DNA of 6,171 bases from an uncultured Butyricicoccus sp. (lineage in GTDB: Bacteria > Bacillota > Clostridia > Oscillospirales > Butyricicoccaceae). Position 1 is the stretch's first letter. The number at the start of each line of letters is the position of its first letter. Under the pieces are notes generated by a model. It had not been told where the DNA came from and searched no databases. It was given only the letters and a program-made list of their open reading frames with translations. Positions 1 through 6,171 of this stretch are shown here, in pieces. The stretch spans positions 1-6,171 of the forward strand of contig CANPPM010000170.1 in assembly GCA_947575935.1 (NCBI GenBank). The letters run 5' to 3'. A program made the position numbers and the translations under genes.

Positions 1-999
1 ACCAGACCTGAAAACTATAAATACGCAATGGAAGATACTCCTGAGCTGCTTTCTGCTGTACAGAATTGGTATTTGCGCCGTTATGACGTTTCCCTTTCTT
101 CCGATCAGATCATGTCGGTCAGCGGTTCACAGGAGGGGTTGGCGCATGCTGCGTTTCCATTTGCCGGATCTGGCGACCTGGTGCTGGCGCCTGACCCTGG
201 CTATCCTATCTTCTCTTTTGGTCCGCTGATGACCGGCGCGGAAGTCGGATGTATGCCTCTGGATCCAGAAAACGGCTGGCTGATTGACCTAGACCGCATC
301 GACCCTGCAATCGCTGATCGGGCAGTGATGATGGTTGTTTCCTATCCCAACAATCCTACCACCGCTGTGGCCGATCTAGCTTTTTATGAACGTTTGGTTC
401 ATTTTGCAAAGAAGCACGATATCATTGTTATTCATGACAATGCTTACTCGGATTTGTTGATGGATGGACGCGAAGGAATCTCTTTCCTGTCGGTACCTGG
501 AGCAATAGAGGTCGGTATTGAAATGAATTCGTTATCAAAAACCTATAATTTGACAGGTGTTCGTACTTCTTTTGCACTAGGAAACCGTAAAATCATCCAA
601 AGATTCCGCGCTTTTCGGTCACAAATTGATTATGGTATGTTTTTGCCTGCCCAGGCGGGTGCAATAGCAGCATTAAACGGACCGCAAGATATTGTTGAGC
701 GCAACCGTCATGGCTATCAGGCGCGGCGAGACGCTTTGTGCGGTGGTCTGCGCAGCATTGGCTGGGACGTTCCTGACAGCAAGGGCACTATGTTCGTCTG
801 GGCGAAAATTCCACATGGCTATCGTTCTTCCGCTCAATTTGTCATGGAACTGATGGAGCATACAGGTGTGATCTGTGTGCCAGGAGAGAGTTTCGGCGCA
901 CTTGGACAGGGTTATATACGTTTTGCGCTGGTTGTCCCCCCGGAACGTATACAAGAGGCTGTGCGCCGAATTGATGCCAGCGGGCTCTTAAGAAAATAA
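1..999 (+). CDS. Class I/II PLP-dependent aminotransferase, 5'-truncated by window edge (LL-diaminopimelate aminotransferase-like)
   Basis: A fold-type I, pyridoxal-phosphate-dependent cytosolic aminotransferase that moves an amino group between an amino acid and a 2-oxo acid. The frame is open from base 1: nine codons precede the ATG at 28 and read on smoothly, and family members run to about 380-400 residues, so roughly 50-60 N-terminal residues lie outside the window and the ATG at 28 is internal. Numbering the 332 visible residues, I see DPGYP near 65-69, SYPNNPT near 114-120, HDNAYSD with the cofactor-contacting Asp and Tyr at 146 and 149, SLSK with the Schiff-base Lys at 180 (codon 538-540), the phosphate-binding Arg in TGVR at 188, and YIRFA with the likely substrate-carboxylate Arg at 307. 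The overall pattern resembles the DapL/aspartate aminotransferase-like group, but NPTT replaces the commoner NPTG. Substrate cannot be fixed from sequence: lysine/cell-wall diaminopimelate synthesis or general amino-acid transamination are both possible. The class call is firm, the specificity is not. Confidence 0.9.
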   Translation, partial: TRPENYKYAMEDTPELLSAVQNWYLRRYDVSLSSDQIMSVSGSQEGLAHAAFPFAGSGDLVLAPDPGYPIFSFGPLMTGAEVGCMPLDPENGWLIDLDRIDPAIADRAVMMVVSYPNNPTTAVADLAFYERLVHFAKKHDIIVIHDNAYSDLLMDGREGISFLSVPGAIEVGIEMNSLSKTYNLTGVRTSFALGNRKIIQRFRAFRSQIDYGMFLPAQAGAIAALNGPQDIVERNRHGYQARRDALCGGLRSIGWDVPDSKGTMFVWAKIPHGYRSSAQFVMELMEHTGVICVPGESFGALGQGYIRFALVVPPERIQEAVRRIDASGLLRK

Positions 1000-1067
1000 T
1001 TTTATTTGAAAAGAAAGGGGACCGTTTTTCAGCGTTGCCCGTACGCGTTGTGTCGGCAGCCGGTCAT

Positions 1068-1072
1068 GGTGA
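1068..1072 (+). promoter_or_regulatory. Ribosome-binding site deciding the exonuclease III start
   Basis: GGTGA lies five bases before the ATG at 1078 and matches the end of the anti-Shine-Dalgarno complement AGGAGGTGA. In-frame alternatives upstream, TTG 1006, TTG 1048 and ATG 1066, have no comparable site at a usable distance. The site is short, so it supports the start rather than proving it; the stronger argument is that the conserved protein begins exactly at this ATG. Confidence 0.55.
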
Positions 1073-1077
1073 ACAGT

Positions 1078-1827
1078 ATGAAATTAATTTCGTGGAATGT
1101 AAATGGACTGCGTGCATGCGTTGGAAAGGGCTTTTTTGATTTTCTGTCAGAGGAAGCCCCGGATATGATGTGTCTGCAAGAGACCAAGCTTCAGCCAGAG
1201 CAGGCGCCACAGGCAGTCGGATATCAAGAATATTGGTATTCAGCGGAAAAAAAGGGGTATTCTGGAACGGCTGTGCTTACCAAGCACAGCCCGCTTTCAG
1301 TATCATATGGACTTGGAATAGAAGCGCATGATCACGAAGGCCGTGTTGTTACAGTGGAATACGAGGACTTTTATCTTGTCACCGTATATACTCCCAATGC
1401 GCAGGATGAGTTAAAACGTTTGTCGTACCGGATGCAGTGGGATGATGCGTTTCGGGAATATGTATGCATGCTTGACCAGAAGAAACCTGTCGTTATTTGC
1501 GGTGACATGAATGTTGCGCATCAGGAGATCGATTTGAAAAACCCAAAGAGCAACCGGAGAAATGCGGGTTTTACAGATGAGGAACGGGGCAAGATGACCG
1601 AGCTTCTAGCAGCTGGGTTTGCAGACACCTTTCGCCGGCGGAATCCGGATGTAACGGGTGCTTATTCTTGGTGGAGTTATCGATTTCATGCGAGGGAAAA
1701 AAATGCAGGTTGGCGTATTGATTATTTCCTAGTCTCTGAGCGGCTGATGCCTCGTGTTCAGGATGCCAGAATTCTGTCTGAGGTCTATGGCAGTGACCAC
1801 TGCCCCATCCTATTAGAACTGAGCTGA
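1078..1827 (+). CDS. exoA: Exodeoxyribonuclease III / AP endonuclease (ExoA/Xth family)
   Basis: A base-excision-repair nuclease that incises DNA 5' to abasic sites and trims 3' blocking groups or 3' ends, using a divalent metal. It is a cytosolic endonuclease/exonuclease/phosphatase-fold protein of 249 residues, the usual length for the bacterial family. With the start at 1078, the chain opens with the hallmark WNVNGLRA (metal-site Asn7). LQETK follows with metal-ligand Glu35, then YTPNAQ (104-109), CGDMNVAH with catalytic Asp143 and Asn145, a KNPKSN segment at 154-159, WRIDYFL with Asp215, and GSDHCP with the terminal Asp240-His241 pair. All catalytic positions are intact. The frame stays open upstream to a TTG at 1006, but those extra 24 residues (Cys-, Arg- and Pro-rich) do not look like the family. 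The gene sits 78 bases after the aminotransferase in the same direction with no terminator between, so the two may be cotranscribed. The strong terminator just downstream ends the unit. Confidence 0.96.
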   Translation: MKLISWNVNGLRACVGKGFFDFLSEEAPDMMCLQETKLQPEQAPQAVGYQEYWYSAEKKGYSGTAVLTKHSPLSVSYGLGIEAHDHEGRVVTVEYEDFYLVTVYTPNAQDELKRLSYRMQWDDAFREYVCMLDQKKPVVICGDMNVAHQEIDLKNPKSNRRNAGFTDEERGKMTELLAAGFADTFRRRNPDVTGAYSWWSYRFHAREKNAGWRIDYFLVSERLMPRVQDARILSEVYGSDHCPILLELS

Positions 1828-1956
1828 AGGTGCAAGGCGTTACGGGGACCATACGTTTATGCTTTGCTGCTGTTTGATCTCCGAGAAATAACCCAAGTTT
1901 AGAGGGAGGCCGTCTCAACAAGACGGCCTCCCCTTTTTATCCCTAACAAATAGATT
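1828..1956. other. Convergent intergenic spacer
   Basis: This 129-base gap separates the rightward exonuclease gene from the leftward activase pair. Its only recognisable element is the terminator hairpin in its right half. I see no tRNA, small open reading frame with a good ribosome-binding site, or repeat in the left part (1828-1900). Confidence 0.7.
1904..1938 (+). terminator. Intrinsic (Rho-independent) terminator of the rightward genes
   Basis: A perfect 12-bp inverted repeat, GGGAGGCCGTCT (1904-1915) and AGACGGCCTCCC (1921-1932), flanks a five-base loop CAACA. One C and then five T (1934-1938) follow. The GC-rich stem plus T run is a textbook terminator on the plus strand and lies 76 bases after the exonuclease stop. 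Read on the minus strand, the hairpin is followed by TCTAAACTTGGG, which has no proper U tract. It would therefore stop leftward transcripts from the activase pair poorly, although the stem could still protect their 3' end. Confidence 0.95.
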
Positions 1957-3201
1957 TTAATGCGCGGCAGAGAGCATTAGTTTAATGCGGTTTTCCTGAT
2001 TGATTTTAGAGGCGCCGGGGTCATAGTCCACCGAGACAATATTGGCCTCAGGATAATGGCTGCGAATTTTGCGCACCATACCTTTTCCCGCAATATGATT
2101 GGGCAGGCAGCCAAATGGCTGTGCGCAAATGATATTCGGTACCCCTTCTTGAATCAGCTCAACCATTTCGGCGGGGAGCAACCAGCCTTCCCCCATTTTA
2201 ACGCCTTCTCCGATAATTTCTTGTGAAAGTTTTCGGACTTCATCAAAAGGCATCGGCGGACGGAAAGCCCCGTGTTTCTGTATGGCCTTAATGATATCCT
2301 TCTGTTTGTTCAAAACAAAACGATACATTGTTTTATTCAGAACCGCTGTCTTTCGGGAACGCCCATAGAGCCGGTGGTCAACAACTGCATTATACAGACA
2401 GTACATACAGAAATCCAGGAGGCCGGCCAAAACGGGCTCGCAGCCCTCGGCAATCAAAAAATCTTCTAAATGATTATTGCCAAGCGGAGAAAATTTAACA
2501 TAAATTTCACCGACGACGCCAACCTTTTTCTTTTCTACGCTGCGGTCAAGACGCACTCGCTCAAATGCACGAAGGATGAAGCGATATAGCCTTCGAACTT
2601 CCCCGTATAGGATTACCCGGTTTCCACTAAATCGTTTGGAAATGACGCGCATGCATATTTCTACCGCCTTTTGGCTGGAGCCTGGTACCACTTCATAGGG
2701 ACGGCACTGGTTGTGTAACATCATGATCATATCGCCCAGCAGAATGCCGTATGCAATCTGGATCAGCATCTGTGGAGTAAAGGAAAATCCGGGATTGGCC
2801 TCCAGACCGGAAAAATTCAGCGAAATCACGGGGATATAGTCATAACCGTTTTTGATCAGAGCCTTTCTTAAAAGATGGATATAATTAGACGCCCGGCAGC
2901 CGCCGCCGGTTTGGCTCATAATTAGCGCGATCTTATGGGTATCATATTTTCCGCTTTCAATCGCGTCCATTAGCTGTCCAATCGCAAGCAACGCAGGATA
3001 ACAAGTGTCATTATGCACGTTTTTCAATCCTTGTTCTACGATGGCGTGTCCCTCTGTGGTCAGCAACTCCATTTTATAACCATAGTTTCCCATGATTTGA
3101 AGCATCAGCCCAAACTGTATGGGCAGCATATTTGGCACTAAAATTGTATAGTCTTTACGCATCTCCTCGGTAAATATCGCGTATTGATAGTTATTTTCCA
3201 A
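1957..3201 (-). CDS. CoA-activase-related, HgdB-like cysteine-rich protein (C-terminal half of the giant activase system)
   Basis: A 414-residue soluble protein matching the part that follows the DUF2229 region in the large clostridial 'acyl-CoA dehydratase activase-related' proteins (COG3580/3581 type, from memory). Its biochemical role is not established. I infer that it carries an iron-sulfur redox site fed by the upstream ATPase. Conserved-looking motifs are MRKDYTILVPNM (14-25), NDTCYPA with Cys67, QTGGGCRASNY with Cys102, GEIYVKFSPLGNN (231-243), Cys254, a CMYC pair (265, 268), CAQPFGCLPNHI with Cys359 and Cys365, and a C-terminal DYDPGASKINQ (392-402). No signal peptide or membrane segment is evident. 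The start is taken as TTG 3201: GGAGGAGGG lies eight bases upstream and the codon overlaps the end of the preceding gene by 11 bases. The frame stays open to 3363, but those 54 extra residues are out-of-frame reading of the neighbour. ATG 3162 is possible but has GAGGAG directly abutting it, too close to serve. Confidence 0.88.
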   Translation of the reverse strand: MENNYQYAIFTEEMRKDYTILVPNMLPIQFGLMLQIMGNYGYKMELLTTEGHAIVEQGLKNVHNDTCYPALLAIGQLMDAIESGKYDTHKIALIMSQTGGGCRASNYIHLLRKALIKNGYDYIPVISLNFSGLEANPGFSFTPQMLIQIAYGILLGDMIMMLHNQCRPYEVVPGSSQKAVEICMRVISKRFSGNRVILYGEVRRLYRFILRAFERVRLDRSVEKKKVGVVGEIYVKFSPLGNNHLEDFLIAEGCEPVLAGLLDFCMYCLYNAVVDHRLYGRSRKTAVLNKTMYRFVLNKQKDIIKAIQKHGAFRPPMPFDEVRKLSQEIIGEGVKMGEGWLLPAEMVELIQEGVPNIICAQPFGCLPNHIAGKGMVRKIRSHYPEANIVSVDYDPGASKINQENRIKLMLSAAH

Positions 3202-6139
3202 GCTTTCTTCCCTCCTCCACGGCAGCCAGCATACTGCGTACACGGATTTTTGCCGCGCCAAGGTTATTGATTTCATCGATTTTAAGTTGGGTGTAAATTT
3301 TGCCGCCGCCCTCAATGATCGACCGGATTTCATCAGTCGTGATTGCGTCAATGCCGCAGCCAAAGGAAACCAACTGTATCAGCTGCGCGTTTTCCTTACC
3401 AATTACAAAATTGGCCGCCGAATACATGCGCGAATGATACGTCCACTGGTTGAGCACATGGACCTCGGGCTGCTGGGCCAGATCCCAAACGGCATCTTCG
3501 GTCACAATGACCAAGCCATAAGATGAAATCAGTTGGTCAATTCCGTGATTGATCTCTGGGTCAATATGGTATGGGCGGCCTACGAGGACAGCCAGTTCTA
3601 GGCCGTTCTCATCGGCGTAGGAGATAGCGTTTCGCCCCTCTTCCCGGATAGCATCGTAATAGCGCTGCAACGCTGTGTAGCCTACCTCAGCCGCTGCGGT
3701 AATGTGTTTCCTGTGCAACTGTGGAAAGCGTTCGTGAAAAAAGCTGATTGCCTGTTTGACAAACCGCTTGTGATCGCTTAATTCAAAATACGGCATCATG
3801 AAATCTATTTCAGAAAGTCGGGTAACATTTGCCTGAAGCAGCTCAGGATAGTAAGCCACTACTGGGCAATTGTAGCAGTTGTCACTGCGTCCTTCATCCA
3901 GGTTATAGGTCATGCAGGGATAGAAAATGCGGGTAACACCCTTTTCAAACAAATTTTCAATATGGCCATGCAGCAGTTTAGCGGGATAGCAAACAGTGTC
4001 GGACGGAATGGAATGTTGGCCGTGCTGATACAGCGTGCGGGTTGAAACATCACTGACAATTACTTCAAAGCCAATTTCCTCCAAAAATGCTTTCCAGAAC
4101 GGGAGCAGCTCGTACATGTTAAGGCCAAAAGGAATGCCGATTTGACCAAGCGGTGCAGGCTGTTTAGATGGGGTATAGGCAATAGCTTTTAGATGATCAA
4201 GTTTCCAGGCATATAGGTTGGGCAGTTTGCCAATCCCTCCCCCGCCCAGCGGGCGTTCACAGCGATTGCCGGACAAAAAGCGACGGCCGGCCGAAAAGGT
4301 ATTGACCGTCAAGTCACAATGATTGCTGCACAACCCACACTTTACGCTTTTAGAAGTATGAGAAAAGTTTGCAAGCTCCCTTTCCTGAATCAACCCCGTC
4401 TGTTCAGGACGGTTGTCTCTTGCATGCAGTGCTGCGCCATAAGCGCCCATCAATCCGGAAATAGCCGGACGTGTGACTTCCCTGCCAATCTCCTTTTCAA
4501 AAGAACGCAGGATGGCATTGTTAAGGAAAGTGCCGCCCTGCACCACAATTTGTTTGCCGAGGTCATCAGGGGAATGGGCGCGGATAACCTTGTATAACGC
4601 ATTTTTGACCACAGAAACCGACAAACCGGCCGAGATCATATCGATTGATGCACCGTCCTTCTGGGCCTGTTTGACAGAAGAATTCATGAATACGGTACAG
4701 CGAGAGCCTAGGTCAATTGGCGTTTTGGAGAGCAGACCCAGCCTGCAAAATTCTTCAATCGAATATCCCATAGAACGGGCGAAGGTTTCAATAAACGAGC
4801 CGCAGCCTGACGAGCATGCCTCGTTGAGAAAAATATTGTCAATACAATTGTTTCGAATCTTAAAGCATTTGATATCCTGTCCCCCAATATCAATGATGAA
4901 ATCAACATCCGGATTGAAATGACGTGCCGCATAAAAATGTGCCACGGTCTCTACCAGTCCGAAGTCAATACCAAATGCATTTTTAATCAGTGCTTCGCCG
5001 TAGCCGGTGACTGCAGAGGAGACAATCCGTACCCGATCACCGCACAGCCGGTAGAGCTGTGCCAGTTGTTCCCGAATAACGTCAACCGGATTGCCTTTGT
5101 TGGGCTGATAATGATGATATAGAATCTGATTTTTGCTGCCAACCAGTACGATTTTTGTGGTGGTGGAGCCGCAATCAATCCCGAGATATGCGTCACCAGC
5201 GTATACCGTGACATTCTCAGTCATTACATCATGTACGCCGTGACGGCGGGTGAATTCTCTGAATTCCTCATGAGAGGTAAACAACGGCTCCAGGTATTGA
5301 GAGATTATCGGCTCTTCCGCCGCTTTTTCCAGGCGGTCAAGCAGCTCTTCATAGGCATATTCTGCTGTGGTATCGCCTGCGTATTCGGCCGCACCTGCCG
5401 CAATGGCATAAGGTGCAAGCGCTGGGAAGTGGGCGTGCTGGTTGTCCAGCTGCAGCGATTCCTGGAATCGCTTTTGCAGGCCTTTGAAGAAATACAACGG
5501 CCCCCCCAGGAAGAGCACGTCGCCCTTGATCTCGCGCCCCTGTGCCAGTCCGGTTAAAGTTTGATTAACAACCGCCTGAAAGATCGAGGCAGCAATATCT
5601 TCCTTTCGTGCGCCGTCATTCATTAACGGTTGGATATCGCTTTTTGCAAATACGCCGCAGCGGGATGCGATGGTATAGATTCGGGAGGCTTCCAGACTTA
5701 ACAGATCCAGATCGGCAGGGCTCACATCCAGTAGGACCGCCATCTGATCAATAAACGCGCCTGTTCCGCCTGCGCATGATCCGTTCATGCGCTCCTCTAA
5801 CTGACCGGTGAGAAAGATAATCTTGGCATCCTCGCCGCCCAGCTCGATCACAACGTCAGCCCTCGGTACATGGATACCGACCGCGCGGCGGGTTGCAAAG
5901 ACCTCCTGTACAAAGTCAATCCCACTGGCTTTGGCCACGCCGAGACCAGCTGAGCCAGTAACAGCTGCTTTCAAGCGTTCGTCTTTCAGCACGTTCTGTG
6001 CAGCACGCAGCAATTCGCATGCTTTTTCACGCACTTTTGAAAAATGCCGTTCATAACGCTGATGTACTATTTTCTCGTCTTTGACTACAACCAGTTTTAC
6101 CGTGGTCGAGCCAATATCAATGCCTAATTTCATACTCAT
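3191..6139 (-). CDS. Tandem-domain 2-hydroxyacyl-CoA dehydratase activase-like ATPase with DUF2229-type region
   Basis: A 982-residue cytosolic protein, expected to couple ATP hydrolysis to delivery of a low-potential electron from a [4Fe-4S] cluster, as HgdC does for 2-hydroxyglutaryl-CoA dehydratase. The target here is unknown. Domain 1 (about 4-255) is a BcrAD/BadFG ASKHA ATPase with phosphate loop GIDIGSTTVK (6-15), ELGGEDAK (99-106), NGSCAGGTGAF with Cys122, and SRCGVFAKSD with Cys161. Domain 2 (about 318-572) repeats the fold with GIDCGSTTTK (320-329), DIGGQDIK (417-424), NEACSSGCGSF with Cys442 and an extra Cys446, and SRCTVF with Cys481. A zinc- or cluster-like module follows, with Cys601, 604, 608 and 627. 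The DUF2229-like part (about 664-960) has IPSDTVCYPAK (Cys717), FYPCMTYN (Cys742), NCYNCP (Cys755, 758) and GRPYHIDPEINHG (854-866). ATG 6139 is preferred to ATG 6133 because a weak AGGTAGAG site sits eight bases upstream. It is the first gene of a probable two-gene operon; its promoter is outside the window. Confidence 0.93.
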   Translation of the reverse strand: MSMKLGIDIGSTTVKLVVVKDEKIVHQRYERHFSKVREKACELLRAAQNVLKDERLKAAVTGSAGLGVAKASGIDFVQEVFATRRAVGIHVPRADVVIELGGEDAKIIFLTGQLEERMNGSCAGGTGAFIDQMAVLLDVSPADLDLLSLEASRIYTIASRCGVFAKSDIQPLMNDGARKEDIAASIFQAVVNQTLTGLAQGREIKGDVLFLGGPLYFFKGLQKRFQESLQLDNQHAHFPALAPYAIAAGAAEYAGDTTAEYAYEELLDRLEKAAEEPIISQYLEPLFTSHEEFREFTRRHGVHDVMTENVTVYAGDAYLGIDCGSTTTKIVLVGSKNQILYHHYQPNKGNPVDVIREQLAQLYRLCGDRVRIVSSAVTGYGEALIKNAFGIDFGLVETVAHFYAARHFNPDVDFIIDIGGQDIKCFKIRNNCIDNIFLNEACSSGCGSFIETFARSMGYSIEEFCRLGLLSKTPIDLGSRCTVFMNSSVKQAQKDGASIDMISAGLSVSVVKNALYKVIRAHSPDDLGKQIVVQGGTFLNNAILRSFEKEIGREVTRPAISGLMGAYGAALHARDNRPEQTGLIQERELANFSHTSKSVKCGLCSNHCDLTVNTFSAGRRFLSGNRCERPLGGGGIGKLPNLYAWKLDHLKAIAYTPSKQPAPLGQIGIPFGLNMYELLPFWKAFLEEIGFEVIVSDVSTRTLYQHGQHSIPSDTVCYPAKLLHGHIENLFEKGVTRIFYPCMTYNLDEGRSDNCYNCPVVAYYPELLQANVTRLSEIDFMMPYFELSDHKRFVKQAISFFHERFPQLHRKHITAAAEVGYTALQRYYDAIREEGRNAISYADENGLELAVLVGRPYHIDPEINHGIDQLISSYGLVIVTEDAVWDLAQQPEVHVLNQWTYHSRMYSAANFVIGKENAQLIQLVSFGCGIDAITTDEIRSIIEGGGKIYTQLKIDEINNLGAAKIRVRSMLAAVEEGRKLGK
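3210..3218 (-). promoter_or_regulatory. Strong ribosome-binding site for the downstream TTG-start gene, inside the upstream coding region
   Basis: On the minus strand GGAGGAGGG ends eight bases before the TTG at 3201. It lies within the last codons of the upstream protein, where it encodes part of the VEEGRK stretch (residues 974-979). A strong site at good spacing decides the non-ATG start and implies translational coupling to ribosomes finishing the upstream gene. The caveat is that Glu-Glu-Gly codons would give the same bases by chance. Confidence 0.7.
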
Positions 6140-6147
6140 ACGATTAA

Positions 6148-6155
6148 CTCTACCT
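6148..6155 (-). promoter_or_regulatory. Weak ribosome-binding site of the tandem activase gene
   Basis: AGGTAGAG on the minus strand ends eight bases before ATG 6139 and fourteen before the alternative ATG 6133, so it favours the former. Only 32 bases upstream of the gene are visible and no promoter can be recognised in them. Confidence 0.45.
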
Positions 6156-6171
6156 AAAAGGATTTTCCTGT

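Noticed and set aside
28..30. ATG at 28 as the aminotransferase start
   Set aside because: The frame is open to base 1 with fitting residues, no ribosome-binding site precedes it, and the protein would lack the family's N-terminal region.
1006..1034. Promoter with TTGAAA as -35 before the exonuclease gene
   Set aside because: No -10-like hexamer follows at 16-18 bases; the sequence there is CAGCGT.
1571..1921. Minus-strand ORF opposite the exonuclease 3' end
   Set aside because: It lies antisense to a clearly coding region, runs into the terminator hairpin, and its Cys-, His- and Pro-rich translation resembles no family I know.
1904..1932. The same hairpin as a bidirectional terminator for the leftward operon
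   Set aside because: On the minus strand the stem is followed by TCTAAACTTGGG, with no U tract, so only the plus-strand call is supported.
3202..3363. N-terminal extension of the small activase-related protein by 54 residues to an ATG at 3363
   Set aside because: The extra segment is the out-of-frame shadow of the large gene, is rich in Arg, Ser and Lys, and does not resemble the family. The ribosome-binding site and family alignment from memory both place the start at or near 3201.
4473..4922. Plus-strand ORF of 149 codons inside the activase gene, with other plus-strand ORFs at 2272, 3287, 4319, 4919, 5231 and 5808
   Set aside because: All are antisense to strongly conserved domains on the minus strand and their translations show no domain pattern, so they are shadows.

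Overview
The window looks like chromosomal DNA from a strictly anaerobic Firmicute, most likely a Clostridia or Oscillospiraceae-type gut or fermentative bacterium. This is inferred from the very large 2-hydroxyacyl-CoA-dehydratase-activase-like protein, which is typical of anaerobic clostridia, from the AGGAGG-type ribosome-binding sites, and from the clostridial form of exonuclease III. No database search was possible, so the genus is not assigned. I see no mobile element, CRISPR array, tRNA or rRNA.

Layout. Bases 1-999 (+) hold the 3' part of a class I/II PLP-dependent aminotransferase whose start lies left of the window. Bases 1078-1827 (+) encode a complete exodeoxyribonuclease III / AP endonuclease. 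A perfect 12-bp hairpin followed by a T run (1904-1938) ends this rightward pair. From the right edge, two leftward genes converge on that terminator. The first (6139-3191) encodes a 982-residue protein with two tandem ASKHA-type activase domains, a four-cysteine module and a DUF2229-like region. The second (3201-1957) encodes a 414-residue cysteine-rich protein of the CoA-activase-related family. The two reading frames overlap by 11 bases, so they are probably translationally coupled.

How the genes work together. The leftward pair appears to be the two halves of what is in many clostridia one polypeptide of about 1,400 residues. By analogy with the HgdC-type activators of 2-hydroxyacyl-CoA dehydratases, it should use ATP hydrolysis to drive low-potential electron transfer from an iron-sulfur cluster. 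Its acceptor is unknown, and no classical dehydratase subunits are visible in the window. The aminotransferase and exonuclease are ordinary metabolic and DNA-repair genes with no evident link to it.

The main points of interest are the gene split, which one fewer A in an A4 run would turn into a single 1,393-residue ORF, and the tandem activase domains. Each domain keeps two cluster cysteines exactly 39 residues apart, which suggests a pseudo-dimer within one chain.
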